NCBI GenBank assembly: GCA_018821435.1
Contig: JAHJME010000023.1
Coordinates: 25,148 to 89,147 of the forward strand
Source: Alphaproteobacteria bacterium
Lineage (GTDB): Bacteria > Pseudomonadota > Alphaproteobacteria > Caulobacterales > Caulobacteraceae
Length of the DNA stretch: 64,000 nt
Direction of reading: 5' to 3'
Positions 8,852 to 16,898 of this stretch are shown piece after piece (the first letter of the stretch is position 1; every line of letters starts with the position of its first letter). Under the pieces are notes generated by a model. That model was not told the DNA's origin. It was given only the letters and a program-made list of their open reading frames with translations, and did no database searches. Both the position numbers and the translations under genes were made by a program.

Positions 8852-10444
8852 ATGGAAGCGGGACGGGGGATGCCGACGCGCAGGCAGATGCTGCACGCGA
8901 TCGGACTGATGGGTGGCACGGCCGCGATCTATCAGATGATGACCACCTTCGGGCACGCCGCCGAGACGCGGTTCCCCGGGCCGCCGAACCTGTCGGGCGC
9001 GCGCAAGGGCTCGAGCGTGATCGTACTGGGCGCGGGCCTGGCCGGGATGCTGGCGGCCTATGAGCTGGAGAAGGCCGGCTACAAGGTGCAGATCCTCGAG
9101 TACCAGGGGCGGCCGGGCGGCCGGAACTGGTCGATCTATGGCGGCGACAAGATCACCGAGATGGGCGGCGCGACCCAGAACGTCGGGTTCGCCAAGGGCA
9201 ACTACCTGAACCCCGGGCCGTGGCGGATCCCGCACCACCACAAGACCCTGCTGCACTACTGCAAAGCGTTCGGCGTGGCGCTGGAGCCGTTCATCCAGTT
9301 CAACCACAACGCCTATGTCCACAACACCGACGCGTTCGGCGGCGCGCCGCAACGCTACCGGATGCTGGCCGCCGACTTCGAGGGCGGGGTGGCCGAGCTG
9401 CTGGGCAAGGCGATCGACCAGAAGGCGCTGGACACCAAGCTGACGGGCGAGGACGTCGACCGGCTGAAGGAAGCCCTGCGCTCCTGGGGCATGCTGGACC
9501 AGGACATGCGCTACACGAAAGGCCTGCGCAGCTCGAGCCACCGGGGCTTCGACCTGCCCCCGGGCGGCGGCGTGAACGGCGCGCCGAAGCCGTCCGACCT
9601 GCTGCCCTTCGACGAGGTGGTGAAGTCGGGCATCGCCTCGAACATGGCGTTCTTCATGAACGACGAGTTCCAGACGACGATGTTCCAGCCCGTCGGCGGC
9701 ATGGGCAAGATCGGCGAGGGCTTCGCCCGCCAGGTGGGCCGGCTGGTGACCTACAACGCCAAGGTCACCAAGCTGATGCAGGACAAGACCGGCGTCTCGG
9801 TGAGCTACGCCGACACGGTCAAGGGCGGGGCGATGACGGCCAAGGCCGACTTCTGCGTCTGCACCATCCCGCTGACGGTGCTGAGCCAGATCGAGACCAA
9901 CCTGTCGGAGAAGAAGCAGGCCGCGATCGCCGCGGTGCCGTACTCCAACTCGGTCAAGATCGGCCTGGAGATGCGCCGGCGGTTCTGGGAGGAAGACCAG
10001 GACATCTTCGGCGGCCACTCCTTCACCAACCAGGAGATCGGCCTGATCTCGTACCCGAACAACAACTTCTTCCAGGACGGGCCGGCGGTGCTGCTGGGCG
10101 CGTTCGCCAGCGGGCCGGGGGGCTACCGGCTGGCGGGGATGACGCCGGAGCAGCGGATCGAGGCGGCGCTGGCGCAGGGCTCGGTCTTCCACCCGGAGCA
10201 GTACCGCAAGGAGTTCCTGAACGGCGCCTCGGTGTCGTGGAACCGCACGCCGTGGGTGATGGGGTGCTGCGCGCGGTGGAACGAGGACACGCGGCGCGAG
10301 CACTACCAGGAGCTGGTCGCGCTGGAGGACCGGATCGTGCTGGCGGGCGAGCACGCGTCCTACGTCGGCTGCTGGATGGAGGGCTCGCTGCTGTCCTCGC
10401 TGGACGCCATCACCCGCCTGCACAAGCGCGCGCTGGAGGCCTGA
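8852..10444 (+). CDS. Tat-exported flavin-dependent amine oxidoreductase
   Basis: A 530-residue FAD protein of the flavin monoamine oxidase superfamily. The start at 8852 follows a GAGGGG about nine bases upstream; earlier in-frame codons lack this. The N-terminus has a twin-arginine leader (PTRRQMLHAIGLMGG) and then the Rossmann motif VIVLGAGLAGM near residues 56-66, with a second flavin-binding element at the C-terminus (ALEDRIVLAGEHASY). Export and the c-type cytochrome three bases downstream suggest a periplasmic dehydrogenase that passes electrons to the cytochrome rather than to oxygen, as known for the nicotine oxidoreductase NicA2. The substrate amine is unknown. Confidence 0.9.
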   Translation: MEAGRGMPTRRQMLHAIGLMGGTAAIYQMMTTFGHAAETRFPGPPNLSGARKGSSVIVLGAGLAGMLAAYELEKAGYKVQILEYQGRPGGRNWSIYGGDKITEMGGATQNVGFAKGNYLNPGPWRIPHHHKTLLHYCKAFGVALEPFIQFNHNAYVHNTDAFGGAPQRYRMLAADFEGGVAELLGKAIDQKALDTKLTGEDVDRLKEALRSWGMLDQDMRYTKGLRSSSHRGFDLPPGGGVNGAPKPSDLLPFDEVVKSGIASNMAFFMNDEFQTTMFQPVGGMGKIGEGFARQVGRLVTYNAKVTKLMQDKTGVSVSYADTVKGGAMTAKADFCVCTIPLTVLSQIETNLSEKKQAAIAAVPYSNSVKIGLEMRRRFWEEDQDIFGGHSFTNQEIGLISYPNNNFFQDGPAVLLGAFASGPGGYRLAGMTPEQRIEAALAQGSVFHPEQYRKEFLNGASVSWNRTPWVMGCCARWNEDTRREHYQELVALEDRIVLAGEHASYVGCWMEGSLLSSLDAITRLHKRALEA

Positions 10445-10446
10445 GC

Positions 10447-10848
10447 ATGACGTATCGTTTCCTGAGCGCGCTGGCGCTGATCGCCGCGCTGGCGACGCCG
10501 GCGCTGGCCGATGAACCCGGGCCGGGCGGGTCGAAGCCGCCGGTGGCGAAGACGGGCGAGGAGGTCTACCGGACCTATTGCCAGGCCTGCCACATGGCCG
10601 ACGCCAAGGGCGCGACCGGGGCGGGCACGTTCCCCGCGCTGGCCAAGAACGAGCGGCTGGGGACGACGGCCTATGCGGCCTACATCGTCGCCAACGGCAA
10701 GGGCGGCATGCCGTGGTTCAAGGACATGCTGAGCAAGGACCAGGCCCAGGCGCTGCTGGGGTATCTGCGCACCCACTATGGCAACAACTACAAGGAGCCG
10801 GTGACGGCAGCCGACGTGGAGGCCTTCGGGCAGAAGCCGACCCGCTGA
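10447..10848 (+). CDS. Periplasmic c-type cytochrome, partner of the amine oxidoreductase
   Basis: A 133-residue class I cytochrome c. The signal peptide (MTYRFLSALALIAALATPALA) is cleaved before DEP. The haem motif is C45-Q-A-C48-H49 and a methionine in the GGMPWF loop near residue 90 is the likely sixth ligand. The ATG lies two bases past the stop of the amine oxidoreductase gene, so the proteins are made together. This pairing indicates that it is the electron acceptor of the flavoprotein. Confidence 0.93.
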   Translation: MTYRFLSALALIAALATPALADEPGPGGSKPPVAKTGEEVYRTYCQACHMADAKGATGAGTFPALAKNERLGTTAYAAYIVANGKGGMPWFKDMLSKDQAQALLGYLRTHYGNNYKEPVTAADVEAFGQKPTR

Positions 10849-10853
10849 GGTTT

Positions 10854-10952
10854 CGTCCCTTCGGCGCGTGACAAGCGCGCCGGTCTCGTCTTTGTTTGGC
10901 GCGCCTGCCATTTCGCAGAGCCCAAAAAACAGACCGAGATTTCGAAGGGACG
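10854..10952 (+). promoter_or_regulatory. Structured intergenic leader between cytochrome c and the DUF35 gene
   Basis: The 114-base gap folds on paper into a nested structure. CGTCCCTTCG (10854-10863) is the exact complement of CGAAGGGACG (10943-10952); inside it GGTCT (10882-10886) can pair with AGACC (10931-10935). A tight hairpin with 7-base arms CGGCGCG/CGCGCCG (10862-10868 and 10876-10882) is followed by a T-rich stretch and overlaps these arms, so the two folds compete. The 3' arm contains the purine stretch before the DUF35 start. It could be a terminator, an attenuator or a translation switch. Confidence 0.45.
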
Positions 10953-10962
10953 GATTTCAAGC

Positions 10963-11370
10963 ATGCCCCCACGTATGTTGCCGGAGCCGACGCCGGAGAC
11001 CCGCCATTTCTGGGACGGCTGCAAGGAAGGCGAGCTTCGCCTGCAGCGCTGCACGTCCTGTTCGGACAGCTACTTCCCGCCGCGCCCGTTCTGCCCCAAG
11101 TGCGGCAGCCGCGACGTCGAGGTCTACAAGGCCAGCGGGACCGGCGTGCTGTGGTCCTACGTCATCAACATGCGGCCGCGCCCGGACATGGGGACCGAGC
11201 CCTATGCCATCGCGGTCGTGAAGCTGGCCGAGGGGCCGGTGATGATGACCAACATCGTGGATTGTCCGCAGACGCCGGAAGCGTTGCAGCTGGACATGCC
11301 GCTGAAGGTGTCGTTCGCCAAGCAGACCGACGACATCACCCTTCCGCTCTTTGCCCCGGCAGGTGCGTAA
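10963..11370 (+). CDS. Zn-ribbon OB-fold protein (DUF35), thiolase/aldolase partner
   Basis: A 135-residue DUF35 protein. The N-terminal helix with the W-D-G-C-K-E-G-E-L motif leads to a rubredoxin-like zinc ribbon (C30, C33, C44, C47), followed by an OB fold (about residues 60-125). Such proteins form complexes with thiolase-fold enzymes; in actinobacterial steroid catabolism the DUF35 domain of ChsH2 partners the thiolase-like aldolase Ltp2. The stop overlaps the start of the thiolase gene by one base (TAATG), which supports complex formation. Confidence 0.9.
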   Translation: MPPRMLPEPTPETRHFWDGCKEGELRLQRCTSCSDSYFPPRPFCPKCGSRDVEVYKASGTGVLWSYVINMRPRPDMGTEPYAIAVVKLAEGPVMMTNIVDCPQTPEALQLDMPLKVSFAKQTDDITLPLFAPAGA

Positions 11371-12533
11371 TGAGCTGGAACCGCAACTCCGTCGCCGTCG
11401 TCGGCGCCGCCGAGACCACCAAGATGGGCAAGATCCCGGACGTGTCCGTGATCGGCCTGCACGCCGATGCCGCCCTCAACGCCATGGCCGACGCGGGCCT
11501 GAAGCCGTCGGACATCGACGGCGTCGCCACCGCCGGGATCAGTCCGGTCGAGCTGGCGCACTACCTGGGCATCACCCCCACCTATGCCGACGGGACCCAG
11601 GTGGGCGGGTGCTCGTTCATGCTGCACGTCCGGCATGCGGCGGCGGCGATCAACGCCGGGCTGGCCAACACCATCCTGATCACCCACGGCGAGAGCGGGC
11701 GCAGCCGCGTGGGCGCCGGCGGCTGGCCGCGCGCCCCGTCCAGCCTGACGGGCCAGTTCGAGATGCCCTATGGCGTGGCCGGGCCGCCGACGATGTTCAC
11801 CCTGCCGGTGCTCCGCTACCTCAAGACCCACGGCCTGACGCCGGCGGACATGGCGCCGGTGGCGACCATCCAGCGCGAGTGGGCGGCGAAGAACCCGCGC
11901 GCCAGCTACAAGGACCCGCTGACCGTCGACGACGTGATGAACGCCGACATGATCGCCTGGCCCTTCACCAAGCTGATGTGCTGCCTGGTCACCGACGGCG
12001 GCGGGGCGCTGATCCTGACGTCCGCCGAGCGGGCCAAGGACTTCCCGCAGAAGCCGGTCTACGTTCTGGGCGCGGGCGAGAGCGTCGAGACGCCGATGGT
12101 CAGCCAGATGGAGGACTTCACCTCGTCCAAGGCGTTCCGGGTGTCGGGCAAGAAGGCGTTCGAGACGGCCGGCATCAGCCACGCCGACGTCGACCACCTG
12201 ATGATCTACGACGCCTTCGCCCACCTGCCGCTGTACGGCCTGGAGGACCTGGGCTTCTGCAAGCCGGGCGAGGCGGCGGGCTTCATCGCCGAGCGCAACA
12301 CCGCGCCCCCTTCTGACGGCAAAAAGGGCGGGAAACTGCCGCTCAACACCAACGGCGGCGGCCTCAGCTACATGCACTCCGGGATGTACGGCATGTACGC
12401 CCTGCAGGAGAGCGTGCGGCAGATGCGCGGCATCGCCCCGGCCCAGGTCGACGGCGCCAAGATCAGCGTCTGCCACGGCGTGGGCGGCATGTTCGGGGCC
12501 TCGGGTACGATCGTGTTCTCGAACGAAGCCTGA
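11370..12533 (+). CDS. Thiolase-fold lipid-transfer protein (acetyl-CoA acetyltransferase family)
   Basis: A 387-residue thiolase-superfamily protein of the SCP-x/Ltp type. C81 in VGGCSF lies at the nucleophile position. The second-half motifs are NTNGGGLSYMHSG (near 330-342) and C368-H369-G-V-G-G. The asparagine-glycine loop and the partner DUF35 gene are typical of this subgroup, which includes true thiolases and retro-aldolases acting on acyl-CoA side chains. No enoyl-CoA hydratase or acyl-CoA dehydrogenase is adjacent, so the exact step is open. The start ATG at 11370 overlaps the DUF35 stop. Confidence 0.9.
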   Translation: MSWNRNSVAVVGAAETTKMGKIPDVSVIGLHADAALNAMADAGLKPSDIDGVATAGISPVELAHYLGITPTYADGTQVGGCSFMLHVRHAAAAINAGLANTILITHGESGRSRVGAGGWPRAPSSLTGQFEMPYGVAGPPTMFTLPVLRYLKTHGLTPADMAPVATIQREWAAKNPRASYKDPLTVDDVMNADMIAWPFTKLMCCLVTDGGGALILTSAERAKDFPQKPVYVLGAGESVETPMVSQMEDFTSSKAFRVSGKKAFETAGISHADVDHLMIYDAFAHLPLYGLEDLGFCKPGEAAGFIAERNTAPPSDGKKGGKLPLNTNGGGLSYMHSGMYGMYALQESVRQMRGIAPAQVDGAKISVCHGVGGMFGASGTIVFSNEA

Positions 12534-12541
12534 TGAACGCA

Positions 12542-12564
12542 CCCCTCCCCCTTGCGGGGAGGGG
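12542..12564. terminator. GC-rich hairpin after the thiolase gene
   Basis: A perfect 9-base stem (CCCCTCCCC at 12542-12550, GGGGAGGGG at 12556-12564) with a 5-base loop lies eight bases after the thiolase stop and is followed by CTTTG. It probably ends the DUF35-thiolase transcript. Its sequence is also the core of the REP-like palindromes in this window, so it may be a solo repeat. Confidence 0.5.
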
Positions 12565-12645
12565 GCTTTGAGGTGTGGCCCCGCCGCATCGCATTCGAGC
12601 TGACATTCGGCTGTCGTGTAATCGATAACATCGCGGCTTATGGGC

Positions 12646-12670
12646 GGCCCCCAGTACTCAAGATGGGGCC
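12646..12670 (+). promoter_or_regulatory. Hairpin just upstream of the TonB-receptor start
   Basis: GGCCCC (12646-12651) and GGGGCC (12665-12670) can pair across a 13-base loop, with the start codon eight bases further on. The 3' arm contains the only G-rich stretch near the start, so the fold could limit ribosome access. Confidence 0.25.
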
Positions 12671-12677
12671 CCCGACC

Positions 12678-15185
12678 ATGAAGACCGCACTGTTCGCCGC
12701 CGCCGCGGCCTCCGTCCTGGCGTTCGCGCTGCCGGCCTTCGCCGCCGAAGCCGATGACGCGAGCACCGTCGACGAGCTGGTGGTCACCGGCCGCGCCGGC
12801 GTCGAGGCGCAGCGCAAGGTCGAGGCCTCCTACGCCGTGACCGCGATCAACGAAGAGAAGCTGCGCATGCAGGCGCCGGTCAGCGTGGCCGAGGTGCTGA
12901 AGAACGTGCCCGGCTTCTGGGTCGAGGCCTCGGGCGGCGTGGGCGGCGCCAACATCCGCGCGCGCGGCATTCCGATCGAAGGCTACGCGGCGGTCGGCCT
13001 GCAGGAAGACGGCCTGCCGATCCAACACGACGGCGGCCTTGGCTTCCTCAACAGCGACTTCTCGTTCCGCATGGACGAGACCATCAGCCGGGTGGAAGTG
13101 GTGCGCGGCGGTCCGTCGTCGATCTTCGCCTCCTACGCCCCGGCGGGCGTGGTCAACTTCATCAGCCGCAAGGGCTCCGACACCTTCGAGGGCGTGGCCA
13201 AGGTGGAGGTCGGCGACTACGGCCTCTATCGCGGCGATGCCTGGGTCGGCGGACCGATCGCCGGCTTCCGCGCGGGCGTCGGCGGCTTCTACCGCCAGGA
13301 CGACGGCGTGCGCGATCCGGGCTGGACGGCCAATAAGGGCGGACAGATCCGCGCCTCGATCGGCCGCGACTTCGAGGCCGGCGGCTTCGACTTCGACGTC
13401 AAGCACGTGGCCGACAAGTCGATCTTCTACCTGGGCGTTCCTTTGACCAACAACGCCAGCGGCGATCCGACCAGCCTGCCGGGCTTCAACGCCAACTACG
13501 GCACTCTGGCCGGGCCCGACACCGCCCACCTGGTCCAGCGGACGAACCGCGGCGACAAGCCGTTCGACCAGACCCGCGGCTCGGACGTCGACATCACCCA
13601 GTACACGCTGAAGGCCCATGTGGACTTCGCCGGCTGGACCCTGTCGAACGGCTTCCGTTACCACGACACCGACTTCACCCGCGCGGCCCTGTTCCCGAAC
13701 TCGCCCGTAGCGGGGACCGCCCGGATCACCCAGGACCTGTCGCGCGGCGCGGCGCTGGGCGTCGTCTCGGGCCGCCTCACCTACCTGGACGGTACGGCCT
13801 TCACGCCGGCGGCGAACGGCAACGGCCTGGTGATGGACGCCTTCATCCGCCAGCAGGACATCACGCTGAAGGAATGGATCGACGACGTCCGCCTGCAGCG
13901 GAAGTTCGACATCGGCGGCCAGACCCACGATTTCACCGCCGGCTTCTACTTCGCCAAGGCCGAGGAGACCTTCAAGCAGCAGGGCTCGGCCGTGCTGATC
14001 GACATCCGCGACAACGCCCGGCTGCTGAACCTGCAGGGCCTAAACGCCGCCGGCGCCGTGGTCGCCAACTTCACCGAGAACGGCTTCTCGCGGTACGGCA
14101 CCCAGTTCAACAACGCCGAGGGCAATTCGAAGAGCTACGCCTTCTACGTCGCCGACGAGTGGCAGGTCACCGAACAGCTGCGCATCGACCTGGGCGCGCG
14201 CTGGGAGAAGATCGACCTGACGGGCCGCAACGAGCGCAGCGCCACGATCAACCTGGGCCAGACCCCCAGCTTCGCCGACGACCAGGCGATCAGCGGTACG
14301 GGCGTGTTCGACGCCCTGGACCGGAGCTTCGACGGCTGGTCCGGCACGGTGGCGGTGAACTACCAGTTCCAGCCGGATGTCGGCGCCTACGCCCGCTACA
14401 CCCGCGCGTTCCGCCTGCCGTCGCTGGGCGACTTCATCACCAACCCGACCAACACGGCGCCGCGCACCCAGAAGTTCGACCTGGCCGAGGCGGGCATCAA
14501 GATCCAGAAAGAGAAGATCAGCGCCTACCTGACCGGCTTCTATTCGAAGTTCGACAGCCAGAGCTTCTCCGAGACCCGCTACGACCAGCCGACCAATTCG
14601 TACGTCTCGACCACCCAGTTCGGCGCCAGCCGCGCGTTCGGCTTCGAGTTGGAGACGACGTTCCGGCCGGTGGAGATGTTCGACCTGCAGTTCGCCGCCA
14701 CGGTGCAGAACTCCGAGGTGAAGAACCTGATCTTCAACCAGTCGGTGGCCAAGGTCGCCGGCGCCTGCCCGCTGCCCAGCGACACCAACACGGCCGGCAC
14801 CAACTGCCTGCGCCTGTTCAACTTCGACGGTCACCAGCAGGTGCGCACGCCCAAGGTCAGCCTGCGGGCCACGCCGGGGATCAACCTGCTGGACGGCCGC
14901 CTGCGCGCGGAAGCCGACCTGCAGTACTTCGGCAAGCGGTTCTCCGACCTCGCGAACCTGACGGTGATCCCGGACTATTTCCTGCTGAACGCCCAGGTGC
15001 GGTTCAACGTCACCGACAACGTCACGCTCTATGGCTACGCTACCAACCTGACCAACGAGATCGGCCTGACCGAGGGCAACCCCCGCGCTGGCCAGTTCAT
15101 CTCCAGCGAGGCGGGGTCGCAGTTCTACCTGGGCCGGCCGGAGCTGGGCCGGACGTTCCGCGCGGCCGTGCTATATCGCTTCTGA
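12678..15185 (+). CDS. TonB-dependent outer-membrane receptor
   Basis: An 835-residue receptor. The start at 12678 gives a clean signal peptide (MKTALFAAAAASVLAFALPAFA); two further upstream in-frame ATGs do not. After cleavage comes a TonB-box-like DELVVTG, a plug domain to about residue 150 (NVPGFWVEASGG, RVEVVRGGPSSIF), then a 22-strand barrel ending with the aromatic terminus AAVLYRF. The Cys pair in ACPLPSDTNTAGTNC lies in an extracellular loop. No TonB, ExbB or transporter gene is adjacent. The ligand is unknown; the metallohydrolase downstream suggests an organic substrate rather than a siderophore, which is inference. Confidence 0.94.
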   Translation: MKTALFAAAAASVLAFALPAFAAEADDASTVDELVVTGRAGVEAQRKVEASYAVTAINEEKLRMQAPVSVAEVLKNVPGFWVEASGGVGGANIRARGIPIEGYAAVGLQEDGLPIQHDGGLGFLNSDFSFRMDETISRVEVVRGGPSSIFASYAPAGVVNFISRKGSDTFEGVAKVEVGDYGLYRGDAWVGGPIAGFRAGVGGFYRQDDGVRDPGWTANKGGQIRASIGRDFEAGGFDFDVKHVADKSIFYLGVPLTNNASGDPTSLPGFNANYGTLAGPDTAHLVQRTNRGDKPFDQTRGSDVDITQYTLKAHVDFAGWTLSNGFRYHDTDFTRAALFPNSPVAGTARITQDLSRGAALGVVSGRLTYLDGTAFTPAANGNGLVMDAFIRQQDITLKEWIDDVRLQRKFDIGGQTHDFTAGFYFAKAEETFKQQGSAVLIDIRDNARLLNLQGLNAAGAVVANFTENGFSRYGTQFNNAEGNSKSYAFYVADEWQVTEQLRIDLGARWEKIDLTGRNERSATINLGQTPSFADDQAISGTGVFDALDRSFDGWSGTVAVNYQFQPDVGAYARYTRAFRLPSLGDFITNPTNTAPRTQKFDLAEAGIKIQKEKISAYLTGFYSKFDSQSFSETRYDQPTNSYVSTTQFGASRAFGFELETTFRPVEMFDLQFAATVQNSEVKNLIFNQSVAKVAGACPLPSDTNTAGTNCLRLFNFDGHQQVRTPKVSLRATPGINLLDGRLRAEADLQYFGKRFSDLANLTVIPDYFLLNAQVRFNVTDNVTLYGYATNLTNEIGLTEGNPRAGQFISSEAGSQFYLGRPELGRTFRAAVLYRF

Positions 15186-15194
15186 CGACTTGAG

Positions 15195-15251
15195 CCCCTT
15201 CTCCCCTTGCGGGAGAACGTGGCAGCCGCAGGCTGACGGATGAGGGGTCGC
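15195..15251 (+). repeat. REP-like palindromic element, copy 1
   Basis: The core is CTTCTCCCCTTGCGGGAGAA followed by a GTGGC, a GACGGAT and AGGGGTCGC. The same blocks recur inverted at 15305-15360, so the two form a BIME-like pair between the TonB receptor and the PHP hydrolase. The core can fold as a hairpin. Confidence 0.75.
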
Positions 15252-15302
15252 GCAGGCCTCTCATCTCTTCACCGTTTCGAACGCCCGCGAGCGGAGAGCT
15301 CA

Positions 15303-16751
15303 ATGCGACCCCTTATCCGTCTCGCGTCGCGAGCCACCTTCTCCCGCAAGAGGAGAAGGATCGCATTGGCTCTGCTCTTGGGTCTGCTGTTCGGCGCTCC
15401 GGCCGCCGCCGAGACCTTGACGCTGACCGGCGTGATGACGGGGGCCGACCACCAGACCTACCGCGAGGTTCCGTTCAAGGTTCCCGCCGGCACGACGTCG
15501 GTCAGCGTCGACTTCGCCTACACCGGCAAGGACCAGAAGTCGGTGATCGACTTAGGCATCCGCGACCCGCAGCGGTTCCGGGGGTGGAGCGGGGGCAACA
15601 AGGCGACGTTCACCCTCACCGAGACCTGGGCGACGCCGTCCTACCTGCCCGGCCCACTGCCTGCGGGGGACTGGAAGCTGATCCTGGGCGTGCCCAACCT
15701 GCGCAAGGACGGCCGCGCCGAATACACCGCCAAGATCACCCTGGACCGCAGCCCCGTGTTCCACGGCTTCGCCGCGGCGCCGCTGAAGGCCGGACCGGGT
15801 TGGTATCGCGGCGACCTGCACATGCACACGCAGCATTCCGACGGGTCGTGCGCTTCCCGGACCGGCAAGCGTGTCCCCTGCCCCCTGTTCAAGACGCTGG
15901 AGGCGGCCTCGGCCCGCGGGCTCGATTTCGTGGCGGTGACCGACCACAACACCCCGGCCCACTTCCAGGACCTGGCCGAGCTGCAGCCCTACTACGACGA
16001 CCTGCTGCTGATCCCCGGCCGCGAGATCACCACCTTCCACGGCCACGCCAACGTCTTCGGCGTCACCGCCCCGCTGGACTTCCAACTGGGCGGGCCGCGC
16101 GCGCCGGACCTTAACCGGATCATCGACCAGGTGGAGGCCGCCAAGGGGCTGATCTCGCTGAACCATCCCGGCCAGCCCTCGGGCGAGGTGTGCATGGGCT
16201 GCGGCTGGACGGCCAAGACCGACTTCGCGCGCATCCCGGCCATCGAGGCGATCAACGGCGTGAACGCCGATGGCCCGCTGTCGGGGGTTCCGTTCTGGGA
16301 GGCGCGGCTGAACGCAGGCTTCCCCATCACCGCCATCGGTGGCTCAGACAACCACGACGCCGGCCTGACCGGCGCGCGCGGCGTGGGGACGCCGACGACC
16401 GTGGTCTATGCCGAAAACCTGAGCCAGGACGCGATCCTGGACGGAGTCCGCAAAGGTCGGGTGTTCATCGACGTGCAGGGCACGCGCGACCGGTTGCTGG
16501 ACGCGCGGCTGGAGGCGGGCAAACTGGTCGTTCACGTGGCGAAGGCGGCGGGCGGGCGTCTGGTGTTTTCCGGTCCGGGCGCGGCGGGGCTGGCCGACGC
16601 CGCGCCGCTCGGCGATGACGACACCCGGACGTTCGCGGCGCCAGCGATCAAGGGCTGGCTGCGGGTGGATGTCCGTGGGCCGGACGGCAAGCTCTGGCTG
16701 CTGGGCAACCCGGTGCGTCAGCGCGAACAAGCTGAGCCACTAAACCACTGA
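15303..16751 (+). CDS. CehA/McbA-type PHP-domain metallohydrolase
   Basis: A 482-residue secreted protein. After the signal peptide (RRIALALLLGLLFGAPAAA) a beta-rich domain of about 130 residues precedes a PHP domain with all metal-binding motifs: H-M-H-T-Q-H-S-D-G (about 173-181), T-D-H-N, E-I-T-T-F-H-G-H, N-H-P-G and G-G-S-D-N-H. This arrangement matches CehA/McbA, a carbaryl-hydrolysing family. The start is uncertain. ATG 15303 lies in a REP element and gives a good basic n-region; TTG 15366 has the Shine-Dalgarno AGGAGAAGG (15351-15359), also within the repeat. Confidence 0.87.
   Translation: MRPLIRLASRATFSRKRRRIALALLLGLLFGAPAAAETLTLTGVMTGADHQTYREVPFKVPAGTTSVSVDFAYTGKDQKSVIDLGIRDPQRFRGWSGGNKATFTLTETWATPSYLPGPLPAGDWKLILGVPNLRKDGRAEYTAKITLDRSPVFHGFAAAPLKAGPGWYRGDLHMHTQHSDGSCASRTGKRVPCPLFKTLEAASARGLDFVAVTDHNTPAHFQDLAELQPYYDDLLLIPGREITTFHGHANVFGVTAPLDFQLGGPRAPDLNRIIDQVEAAKGLISLNHPGQPSGEVCMGCGWTAKTDFARIPAIEAINGVNADGPLSGVPFWEARLNAGFPITAIGGSDNHDAGLTGARGVGTPTTVVYAENLSQDAILDGVRKGRVFIDVQGTRDRLLDARLEAGKLVVHVAKAAGGRLVFSGPGAAGLADAAPLGDDDTRTFAAPAIKGWLRVDVRGPDGKLWLLGNPVRQREQAEPLNH
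15305..15360 (-). repeat. REP-like palindromic element, copy 2 (inverted)
   Basis: Read on the minus strand this repeats the blocks of copy 1: a hairpin core around CTCTTGCGGGAGAA, GTGGC, GACGGAT and AGGGGTCGC. It overlaps the first codons of the PHP hydrolase and supplies its best ribosome-binding sequence. Confidence 0.75.
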
Positions 16752-16898
16752 TCGCGTCGCATTTTTGATTCGCCAATAAGGTGTACCCGGCGCATGGTTC
16801 CGGCCAGCGCTGGCTTCCGCAGTTGAACGGTTTTTGCCCGGGTCCGCGCACTTTTCGCGTCCGCGTTGTCCCAGCCCTTCAATGATCAGGAGCTCAGC

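Noticed and set aside
5993..10423. A 1476-codon open frame on the minus strand
   Set aside because: It lies antisense to the well-supported hybrid kinase and amine oxidoreductase. Its protein is rich in Arg, Ala, Gly, Val, His and Leu with no domain, as expected from the complement of GC-rich codons.
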